Notes under the pieces: model-generated
Told to the model about the DNA's origin: nothing
The model's database searches: none
Seen by the model: the letters and a program-made list of their open reading frames with translations, nothing else
In this document: in pieces, positions 39,901 to 51,900 of the stretch
How the letters are laid out: each line of letters opens with the position of its first letter
Position numbering within the stretch: position 1 is the first letter of the stretch
Source: Owenia fusiformis
Lineage: Eukaryota; Annelida; Polychaeta; Sabellida; Oweniidae
Length of the DNA stretch: 64,000 bases
Direction of reading: 5' to 3'
Assembly: GCA_903813345.2 (NCBI GenBank)
Contig: CAIIXF020000005.1
Span: 32,739,375 to 32,803,374 of the forward strand
Position numbers and translations under genes: made by a program

Positions 39901-42900
39901 AGCCATATAATAATACAAAATTGGTCTTTGTGATACTCCCTAGACCTGCTTGTTGTGAATCAGTAGACAATATAACAAGGTTTAGGATGTAGATAATATT
40001 ATTATATAATATATTTATTAAATTAACAAGTTTGGTGTATAAAACTGCAGCAATGAAGAATGGTTTGATTTACCATCAGTTGTTATTATGTCTCTTTTGT
40101 TGATGTAGCCAATGAATCACCGACTAATTTGCTGACCCTCTTTTGAATTTTAGCTTTATAATTTGAGCCGGATCTTTGTTCAGCCATGGTGCTAGTTTCC
40201 ACGCTTGTTCCATCTGAAAATGGGAAATTTTTTGATGAAGAAATATACTCTGTTTTGATTAAAATGTTATCTTTGAGACAGGTTAGAATAAGTTGTCGTT
40301 GAAGGGCCATGGTTTGTTTATTCTTTGATGTCATGTTGTCAATAGCTTGACATATCACTTGTTGTCACATCTAATTAACAGTTTTTGTTAAGAGACCTGA
40401 CCATGTACATACGCTGATGACAATTGGGATTAACTCTTTTGTTGATATATCAAAATGCTTTGTGTTGTCTGACCTGGGCAAGAAAAACCATTTTGATCTT
40501 AACACCCCTGCGTAGCCTAAGTTCCCGCTTGCGTCAGTGTACAAATGTAGGGTGTCTGAATTAATAACTTGTTTGTTCATGAAAAAGGAAACACCATTGT
40601 AGTTTTTCAAAAATATATGCCACATATTAAAATTTTTTTGCTCATTTCATTTAATTCGTTCCTTTTGTTTTTATTACTATAAATAGATTGACCTAGTGTA
40701 TCATACAATCTTTGGAGTGCGACTGCCTGGACATACAACTCTTTTCGCGAAAGCGAATTTCCCCAATATTGATTCTAATTCATGTTGCAAGATGTATTTG
40801 CATTTTCTATATTTTTTCACGTCATTTTGAAGTATTATCAATTTGTCTTGAGGTAAACGAGCCTCCAATGCGTTAGTATCTAATTATATCCCAAATACCG
40901 TCAATATTGGTGAAGGACCACATGTCTTAGATGACTTGATGGGGATTTTTATCTTGCTGGCAAGTCTCAGAAAAGTTGCTAGGTAATCAGAGCATTTTGT
41001 GAATTAGGAGGTCCTACAGATAAAAAATCGTCAAGGAGGTGCGCATTATGTTCGATATCAAATTTTGACCATGCAATAAATTCTACTGCTGTACTAAACG
41101 ATTCAAAAATACTACATGATGAAGAACATCCTATAGGCAATGTTTTATCAAAGTATTACTGACCCTCTCATAAAATTCCTAAAAGAGGATGAATTGGAAT
41201 GATTTTAAACTATTTTCGAGATCAGTTTAATGAACCTCAACCATTGAGTTGAATTAAGTCGATTACTGTGTCAATAGTTTGGTATGTTACAGATGTATCT
41301 GCAGACAATATTCCCTTGTTAACAGATCCCCTCTGGGAAACTTCGGTCATGGATAATTCTGAATTTTTTTTCCTTTTTCGGTATTCTTCCCAATGAACTG
41401 ATAATGAATTTATTATTGAATTCTGGTGGCTGCATTTTAATGGGCCCGACCATTCCACTAAGATTTCTTTCATTTTTCAAGTAAGTTATAATTTCTGTTG
41501 GTGCGCTGCTTGCAGAAAATGATTACGCTCAATTTTATTATGTCCCCACCACATAGTGTGGGGCCATATTGTCGTCCTAGGTGCGTCCATCCGTCCATCT
41601 GTTTGTCTGTCTGTCTGTCCGTCCATACGTCCGGCAGTTTTCTCCCAAACCGCTACAGGTATCACCTTCAAATTTTCAGGAATAACTTGTGAGTGCATAC
41701 AGATGTGGATGAAAAAAATTAAATCGATAGCTACTTCCATAGCTACTTCCTGTCGGCCATTTTGAGGTCAAATGCTAAAATCCTTGTCTGCAAACTTTAA
41801 GAAAAACGGCTTCACAGTTGCTTTTAAAACTTTATAATCTTGTTCAGCTCACTTCATTCTACATCTGATTAGGTTTTGGACCTGTTAGCTCAGTCATGTC
41901 AGCCATTTTGAATGTCTTAAGAAAAGTTAGCGCGCGATAATACTTTGTATCATATTGAATGGTGTTTTTCAGTTTTCATACTTTAACTATTTAGAAGCTT
42001 TATAAATAATTTCAGGTGAACTTTGTTGTAAAAGCCTATGTTATTGTTAACAGTAGTTATATGTGATAATTTTGTGAAAGGAAATCAGCAAAAATTTATA
42101 ATCACTTTTTTATTGTTGGCCATTTTGGTTTTTTCCATCCTAAAATTTTGTCTGTAAAGTCTTGTCTACGCATTTCCAGGTGAACCGTTTAGTAGATCAA
42201 TTTCAAATTTTCAGGGATGATTCTTAGTATGAAAATCTAGATCTGATAAATTTTTTGGCGTTCTGGGTAAATGTCAAGGCAGCCATTTTGGATTTTCCGT
42301 CCTAAAATCTTGTCTGTAAAGTCTTGTCTATGCATTTCCAGGTGAACCGTTTAGTAGATCAATTTCAAATTTTCAGGGATGATTCTTAGTATGAAAATCT
42401 AGATCTGATAAGTTTTTTGGCGTTCTGGGTAAATGTCAAGGCAGCCATTTTGGATTTTCCATCCTAAAATCTTGCCTGTAAAGTCTTGTCAACGCGTTTT
42501 TGGGTGAACCGTTTGATAGATCAATTTCGAATTTTCAGAGATGATTCTTAGTTTTAAAATCTAAATTTGATTAGTTTTTTGGCATTCTGGGTAAATGTCA
42601 AGGCAGCCATTTTGGATTTTCTGTCCTAAAATCTTGTCTGTAAAGTCTTGTCTACGCGTTTTCAGGTGAACCGTAGATCAATTTCAAATTTTCAGGGATG
42701 ATTCTTAGTATGAAAATCTAGGCAGCCATTTTGGATTTTCCATCCTAAAATCTTGTCTGTAAAGTCTTGTTTAACTGTTTGACGGATCAATTTCAAATTT
42801 TCAGGGGTGGTTCTTAGTATGAAAATCAAGAACTAACTAATTTTTGGTGATTCTGGGTAAATTTTAAGGTGGCCATTTTGGATTTTCCGTCCTCAAATTG

Positions 42901-45900
42901 TGTCAGTAAAGTCTCGTCTACTCATTTTCAGGATAACCATTTGACGGGATCACCCATTGGTGGGGACATTTTGTACACATTTATGTTCTTGTATAAATTT
43001 CTGTCTTTTTTTGAATCCGATCTTAAACCTGTGAGTAAAACCATCTATTAATTGTTTTGCTTTCTCTGGATAATAACCGTCAAGGAGAATTGGGAAGATT
43101 TTACAATTGATGGGATTTGTCCTTGAATCATATTTTAAATAGGAGATGTCCTTTTTGAGAAATTTATTTTCCCGATTTCATTTGGATGGAGTACCCGGCT
43201 TGTGTTCGTTGTTGCATTTTTTACACAGGTGTATGTATGCAATATTTTCCCCTGTTACATATCCCTTTGTTTGCAAAGCTATAACAGTGACCTTCTGGCG
43301 CTGTCTTGATATTGGTACTTGAGGTTGATTTGAATCCGCTACAAAAATTAGATTTAGATGGGTATGACTCTTGTTGCTTTGATTGCCGATGGCCTGATTT
43401 TACACTTTGATTAGATCTCAATTTCTTATACCCCAAGTGAGACTCGCTGATTTTTTGTGCAACCAAAAATTCTCATCGTAGAGTTTTGCAACATAGACAG
43501 AAACAGGTGTATTTTTACTTGGAGTAATACCTGTAGATTTTCTTTGTGATTTCTCACTTGGTCTTTGTAAGTCAGGACTATGAATTATGTAAGGACTTTG
43601 TATGTTGTCTCAACTTTGACCTTTGTCCAGACTTGGTAGTTTGTATAGGCTTTGTAGTTTGTCTGAACTTGTCTGTATCTTTTCTGGTCCAGTCTGTAAT
43701 CTGGTATGTTTTCAAATCTTTCTTGGACAAAACTGTTTTTTTCCGAATACGGTCTTTGATATCAGTAGCTGTGATTGGTAACTGATCTGTGAACGACAAC
43801 ATATGTAGAGGTAATTCTGCACCATCTGACCCATCGTCCTCTTCGAGAAGATTCTGTCAATGAACTTTTCTACAGGATTTTGGCTTAGGTTTCTCTTTCC
43901 TAGCCTCATGCCATTTTCTAATGTCATCACAACGCGATTTCAGATGTCCAAGTTCACTGCTCTTATGACAAGTTGTTGAACGGAACCGGCATATATTTGC
44001 CTTGTGGTCGCCACCACATCTCCAGCAAGTTAGTTTATGAATCTGGTTTACGGATGCATTTGTTGATGTTTAAGTGTCAATTTTTTGCAGGAAGCAGTCA
44101 CACTTTCCTCTGCTTGTGCTATAGATATAACTTTAGCAAATGTAAGTTCAGATTCTTGTATTAGTCGATTCTGTTCTTTCAGAATATTTAGTCCAACAAC
44201 AAATTGCATACACAATGAGTCTTCTAAAAAGGTCCCAGATTTGCAGGTTGGTGGTAACTTTTTCCAATCTATGACAAAATTGGATATCTTTTCATTGGGT
44301 TGTCGGGTCCTTTTCCCGAATTTGTATCTTTCAAAGATTAGCAGAGGTTCTGGTTTGAAGTGTAACTTTAATTTTGTGCTAATATCGTCAAAAGTTTCAT
44401 CAGAAACTTTATTTGGCAGACATACGTTTTTCAATGTGTCATACGTTTTTGCATCACAAGCTGCTAAAAAAAACACTTACATTTATCTTCTTCAATGTCA
44501 TTTGCAATGATATATTGTTCAATCCTTTCTATGTAATTTTCAAATGGCTCTACCTCGCTGTTGAATTCTCCAATTTTTCCTATAGTCATTTTGAAACTTG
44601 TTTTTTCCAGAAACATCTCCAGCAAGTTAGTTTATGAATCTGGTTTACGGATGCATTTGTTGATGTTTAAGTGTCAATTTTTTGCAGGAAGCAGTCACAC
44701 TTTCCTCTGCTTGTGCTATAGATATAGCTTTAGCAAATGTAAGTTCAGATTCTTGTATTAGTCGATTCTGTTCTTTCAGAATATTTAGTCCAACAACAAA
44801 TTGCATACACAATGAGTCTTCTAAAAAGGTCCCAGATTTGCAGGTTGGTGGTAACTTTTTCCAATCTATGACAAAATTGGATATCTTTTCATTGGGTTGT
44901 CGGGTCCTTTTCCCGAATTTGTATCTTTCAAAGATTAGCAGAGGTTCTGGTTTGAAGTGTAACTTTAATTTTGTGCTAATATCGTCAAAAGTTTCATCAG
45001 AAACTTTATTTGGCAGACATACGTTTTTCAATGTGTCATACGTTTTTGCATCACAAGCTGCTAAAAAAAACACTTACATTTATCTTCTTCAATGTCATTT
45101 GCAATGATATATTGTTCAATCCTTTCTATGTAATTTTCAAATGGCTCTACCTCGCTGTTGAATTCTCCAATTTTTCCTATAGTCATTTTGAAACTTGTTT
45201 TTTCCAGAATTTTTGAAGTCCCAATTAAAGTTCAATTTTCTCCACTTTACAGTCTATTAGTACTTTATTTCACACATTGAGGTATTATTTTTCTGTTCTT
45301 ACTTGTTTTGCTACTATCCTCGTCACCATTGTGAAGTTTGAAGTTTATATATTGCTATTGTACAAGGGGTGATCAATAAGTAATGGACGCTTTTTTACAC
45401 AGATACTTTTTATAGACCAATCCCTTTGATTTTCCTACCAGTGATACATCATTCAATTATCTATCAATTCTGAAGATTTGAAGACAAAATATATAATATA
45501 TGTTGATATATCCTTATTTCCGTGAAGGAGGTACAGGTACCCCGAGACCGACATTTACGTCACATATTCAGTTTTTAGCCAGTTTGGCAAATTTCAGTTA
45601 GATTTGAACTTTTTATATGCAACAAGTGTTGTGTTGTTTGACATTTTTTGCTGACTGGTAACACATAAACAGAAAGTATTGTGATGTCAGAGTGTTGTAT
45701 GGAAGGGGTTTGCAGGTCAATTTGAGAAAGCATTGTGGAAGAAAGGGGTGGTGAGAGAAGGGAACACCCTACTCCATATGGACAATGCACCTGCCCACAG
45801 ATCTCAAAATGTTCAGAAAACAATATCCCTGGACCTCAAAATTGAGCTCTTGGTCAATGCACCATATTGTGCAGATCTGCTCACATGTGACTTATTTATT

Positions 45901-48900
45901 TCTATACTACTTATTTCTATAGAGAAAGGATGCAGGTTTATTGTCATTGATGAAATAAAACAACCCGTGCAACTGCATCTTGCTACCATGTCAGAGAATG
46001 GATTCAGCCTTGTCTCACAATCTTGAGTTAAGAGGATGAGTAATTGTGTACATGTAGCACTTGATGGAACCTATGTAGAGGGACCTGTGGAATGAATGTG
46101 GCATGAATACCACATAGTGATGATAAAATATTCAAAATCAACTATGACATAACAAAATGGGGTAATTCATGACCATAATAGTTTGTTTTGTTCAGCCTGC
46201 ATTCAACTGCATTGCATGTTAAACAAGCTAAAATAGCTTCAGAATGTTTGACGTAAATGTCGGTCCCGGGGTACCTACACATCCTTCACGGAAATAAAGA
46301 TATATCAAAATATATTACATGTTTTGTTTTCAAATCTTCAGAGTTGATAGATAATTGAATGACGTATCATTGGTAAAAAAATCAAAGGGATTGGTCTATA
46401 AAAAGCATCTGTGTGAAAAAGCGTCCATTACTTATTGATCACCCCTCGTAATATGTACAAGTTTACCAATAACTAACACAGACATCATCTCAGTCTAAAT
46501 CATGGTGGAATCTCTATTTTTAGCCTTATATGGTACACATGTGCTTTTTTCCAAGATTCCATTTAAGAGCGCAATCTATGAATGGACTCAACAATAATTG
46601 ATGAACATTACACAACATTTAAACAAAAAAGTAAAAACCTCTAAATTAGGTTGATGGTGAAATGGTAGCATATTGCACTGCACACCAGAGTCATATTTGA
46701 AGGAGACATTGCAGCCATGTATATTTAGAAACATCCCTTGATTGGAACACAAAGATGAGAATACTGTTTATGAAGAATGCTTCAATGTCCTCTGTCTGTT
46801 CTACAGTATGTACCTTCTGATGATTGTATTCTTGTGGCATTTGTGAATAAAATGGTTGGATCTCTTGCAGTAATGTCACTGTTTGCCAAATGTGTGACAC
46901 TGAATAGAAATTGATTGTATTCTCACTTTTGGCATTTGTGAATAAAATGGTTGGATCCCTTGCAGTAATGGCACTGTTTTCTAAATGTGTGACACTGAAT
47001 AGAATTCAGTTTATGGAGAACCTTATAATCTGTGTGATTCATTGGGTGCCACCAGAGTCTGCCAAGCACTTCATATTCCACTGTGGCCAATACAATAAGA
47101 ATAGAAAACAACCGTTGTTCACTCCTTTAGGGTAACACCTCACCTGGCAGATGCATGGTTGTTTTGATGGATCTGTGCATTTACTCTTGTGAGATCAAAG
47201 TAAAATTTGATAGTTGTAAAGAAACAATTATCCCCTATAAATGCCCTGATAGAAAAGATGGAACAATAGCTTTGAACATCATGCACACAATGAATATGTT
47301 TTCAAGTTATTTTGCTAATATCTGTAATTCTCATTCTAAATAACCATTTTTTCATGCAATGTAAGTATATGTATGCAATCAATATGCTTGGCCATAAACC
47401 TTCTTATTCTATATTATCACAGCTTGAAAAAGCTTGAATAATTGTTTAAAATATAGAAACTGAATTATTGCCTTTTACTATGAAAAAAGGTGCAAGTAGT
47501 TTAAACTTGAAACTAATGTCTTGTTTACTGGATAAAATATAACCTCCATCAGTGTTATTGCTCTGTCCCATATATTTGTCATAAGTATAATGATAGATTG
47601 CATATTTAGTTTTTAAACTAATGAGTCACAACTATGCCATACTTGACTATTTAAATTGACATACAAGACCCACAAGACCCACCTTTTGGCTACATAAGTG
47701 TTTTTTATGTGGAAACCTTTTCTTAAACCTTAAAATGTAGAATGCCAAACTCTGATCATAATTTAGAGGATTTTAGAGGTCTGAGACCAGTTCATGATGT
47801 ATAATCTCTATATATTTGTGTTCTTCAGCCCAAAATTGCTGTATGAAGTAGCAAAGACCACAGCTCAAGAAGTGCGTGCTTTCAACAACTATTTTGAATC
47901 CCAAGGAGACTATGGGATGCATAAAGGTCTTAGTTGCTTCAGCCCTGTTCTTAATATACACAGACATCCTCTTTGGGGACGCAATCAGGTCAGTTCATTC
48001 AAGGATGTTATGTCACAGCAAGCCTATAGAGCTCTAGGTATTTCATTAGTTCAGTAGGCATTTTGAAACCCAATATACCTAATCAATATTCAATAGCCTC
48101 AAAAATATCTGTTTGATATGAGTAGAGTACATGTTCAGACTACAAATATTCAAGAATGCAAATCTTGAAATAATTGTTTGATTTTCCATGCTCTTTGTTG
48201 TGCTGTGATTAGTGGGCTATTTGTGAGCAAGTAATAATATGTTCTACAGATACCACATGTACAGTACTATTATATTTAATGCATTAATACAATTCAACTA
48301 GAAGTTGTGCTTAAATTTGGCTTTCAGGAGACCTACGGAGAAGATCCATATATGAGTGGCGTCTACTCTCAACATTTTATCTGGGGTTTACAAGGTGATC
48401 ACCCAAGATATGTAAGGGCTAGTGGTGGCTGTAAACACTTTGATGTACATGGAGGGCCAGAGAATATACCTTCTTCAAGATTTGACTTTGATGCTAAGGT
48501 AAAATATGAAAGCAAAATGGTCAAGTGGAAAAAGAAAGTTTTAAAGAATTTAAACAATTTACTTTTTTTAAATATTTATTTTATTTATTTGCTAACATGT
48601 TATAACATTGGCATAATAAATTTTTAGCAGCTAAAATTTAATATACCGAAAATCCAAAGTATTTGATATTACTAACTGAATATTGTACATACTTAAAATA
48701 ATTTTTATTACAAGCCATGGGGCTTGTATAATTGGCATAAAAAGTGTTTTACAGTGTTATCAAATAAAACATATAGATTATGAGGAATGTCTTAATATTG
48801 TTTCGGATTTCAAATGTTGCCCTTGTATATGGTGTAACATGAGGTTTCAAGAGGTTGTGTAGACAGAAAGCCATTTTTTATTAATCACACTTTGATGTTT

Positions 48901-51900
48901 CTGATTGGTGTTTTGTAATTTTACAATATCTCAGTAAATGTATTGTTTTACTAAGGTGTCTACTAAAGATTGGAAGGCAACATTTCAGCCTGCATTTAAA
49001 GCATGTGTTAAGGCAGGCACATACAGTCTAATGTGTAGCTACAACAGGTATGTTCAGGGTACTGAAGTATGAAACAAATTTGCTTTTCATATTAAATTTA
49101 TTTGAACTATTGTGCACTTAAATTTTTTAACAATACTGTAATAGTGTAGCACTCAATGTTTTTTTGTATTATAAAAAACATATTACACATCAACTTCAAA
49201 CCCATCCTATATAATAACCTGTTAGCAGCTCCTTCATTTTACTGACATTTCCTTTTTGTCATACTCACATAAAAATACTTACTCTGTATATTATCATTAT
49301 CTCACATTTCACACTTGAAGATTATTCTGCTCTTCATTTGTGATATAATTTATCACAGTGCATCTTGTTATTTGTATTTCTAAATATTCATACATTCAAT
49401 TATATCATTTCCAGCAAGACATTGTATTTTGACCTTTGCATTCCTGCTTAATACAACACTTGATAGTTGAGTATAGTCAGTATCCAATAGAAAATAGAGA
49501 CACAAATATTTATATAGATTTTCCTTGTTGTAGTATAAACGGTGTACCTTCATGTGCAAACAAAGAGCTCCTTACTGACATCCTGCGCTATGAATGGGGC
49601 TTTACAGGCTATATAGTTAGTGATGAAGGGGCCATTGAGAATATTATCACTCACCATAAATACCTCAATGATAGTGCTGAGACAGCAGCATCTTGTATCA
49701 ATGCAGGGACAAATCTAAATCTTCCTGTTCCCCCGAACATATATTTGTCTATTACCGAAGCAGTCTCAAAGGGTTAGTGTTTTCTCAGTGGAATTGCTTA
49801 CCAATGTGCTTCAGTCAATGTTTTAAACACAGCACTAAAAAATTGACAAGAAGTGTATGCTTACATTCATCCACTCATCTTTTAATCACCCGCTAGATAC
49901 AGTTTATCATTCACATTAAAACTGAATACCAAATACCTGAATTGATCAAAAACCACCCATGAAAATGCCTCTCCCCACCCTTACCAAGGAATGGCCGAGT
50001 GTCACCCTTACATACCAGCATTTATACCACAGAAGACTTGCATATTTAGTAATTGATTCCAGTATAAATGGTATCCCTTCATGTGCCAATAAGGAGCTAC
50101 TTACTGACATCCTTCGTTATGAATGGGGCTTCACTGGCTATGTTGTCAGTGATGATGGAGCAATAGAAAATATTATTACTCACCACCACTACCTAAATGA
50201 CTCTGTTCAAACTGCAGCAGCATGTATACACGCTGGTACAAATCTTAATCTCCCTATGGGACCCAATGTATACCTCCACATAGTAGAGAGTGTTGAACAG
50301 GGTGAGTTTCTAGTAATTAAGCCTTTCCTATTCACCACATAAACCCGATGCTAGCTTAGCTCAGAGTATATTGAAATTACCCACTTGCCTTGCCTGTTCA
50401 TGTGTTTGTCAACAATATTTACATTTTAAGCTCTCCGATTCCCGTTTCTTTTCATTATCAATAAAAATAACTTTATGACTCCTACTTTAAAATCATGAAC
50501 TATTTTGATTAATATGTTTCAAGTTAATCTTTCATGTTCTATTAAAAAGATTTTAAAGTCTTTTGAAACATGTGAAAAATGGGATATATGGAAAAATAAT
50601 AGTGAAATATGGTAAAAATAATATTTGCTACTATTTTGAGTGAAATCACACCATGTGAGATCAAAATCCTGGTACTTTTTATTTATTCAGTTGAGCTTTC
50701 CTCTAATCACATGTACAGTTCAAAGCACTTTTTGTTTGTTCTTACTTTTATTACTTGTGGAGCCATAGGTTATGTACTATACTTAACTTCTGCTTGCTTT
50801 ATTACATTTCTCATTGCATCCCACTTTCTCTGTATCTCAACAGTCTAATTAAGGTGTTGTGTCATGTTTATAGAAATATATTGCCAGCCTTCATACTTAC
50901 AGTTTTAATATACCCACTTGTGCTAACAAGGATGCTAGTTATTAATGACAAGATATGTTACGAATGAGGCTTCACTGGGTATGTCATTAGTGATGACAGT
51001 TCTATATAGAATATTATCACTCGCCACAACTGCATTAAGGGCTGAGACTTTAATTCAGTTGCATAAAATGCTGAAACCAGAAGTAGCCTTCCTTTTCCCC
51101 ACTTTCCCATCGCTCAAACAATTAACAATTTCATTAAGTAATTAAGCAAGCATAATGTACATTAAGTGTCTAGATACAGAGTAGATAAATTATAGTTAAC
51201 ACCTGTTCTCTCTAATCAGATTTGCTGATGAAACAGCCTTTTTTGGGGTTATCAAATTATTCTCCCTTAAATCTGTCAAAGCAGGGATGAATAACTCTTT
51301 AATTCATATCTTGCGACCATGAATTGGCAAATAAATGTAAAGAATATACATGCAGTATGAAATTAAGAGTAATAAAATCTGATATCATTGCTAACTGTAT
51401 TTAAAAACATGGGACAGTTTCGTCTTAAGAACTTCACATCCTAACCCCATTTGTTTTTTGTGCTCTCAAAAAAACTATCCATCCTTTTTGTCATGTCATA
51501 GAAATACACCTTTTATTGATGTAGTGCTGTACATTTACGACATTATAGTGATTAAAATGTATTTTCTGTCTGCCTTTCCCTGTATCTGGCCCTAATAGTT
51601 AAGTTAACATAGTCTACAATTTTTCCAACTAACAATTGATATTGCTTGCTTGAAAAAATGTTAATTTCAATTTAAAATTTAAATCTTCTTTTTTTTTGTT
51701 GAAACATATAACAATTACATTTTAACATCATCATAATTGATGCTGTCAGGGAATGTTATAATTATAATGATAGATGTAGATAATACTTATAAGTTTATCT
51801 TTATTATATAGAGTTAATATCAATTATTGTTATGACATTATAACATCCTGTAGCCAATTATTGGCATAAAGATGCTTCACTATTTAATGGTTCAGGTCTA

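Larger units (their letters stand above)
13245..47828 (+). other. GH3 intron 1 (about 34.6 kb), packed with mobile elements
   Basis: The donor gtaagt at 13245 pairs with the acceptor ttcttcag ending at 47828, and the joined codons read AASFN as in other GH3 proteins. Nothing GH3-like is seen between them. Most recognisable relics inside lie on the minus strand and are listed separately. Many of the anonymous short ORFs here are shadows of these elements or noise. Confidence 0.85.

Noticed and set aside
43546-43802. Independent small gene on the minus strand
   Set aside because: The sequence matches the linker ahead of integrase in Ty3 pol and is part of the gag/pol relic.
44085-45107. Two 141-codon + ORFs
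   Set aside because: Exact antisense shadows of the duplicated gag block on the minus strand.
50609-50848. 79-codon hydrophobic + ORF in the GH3 intron as a membrane peptide
   Set aside because: AT-rich intron sequence, no splice support, and adjacent to a decayed exon copy.
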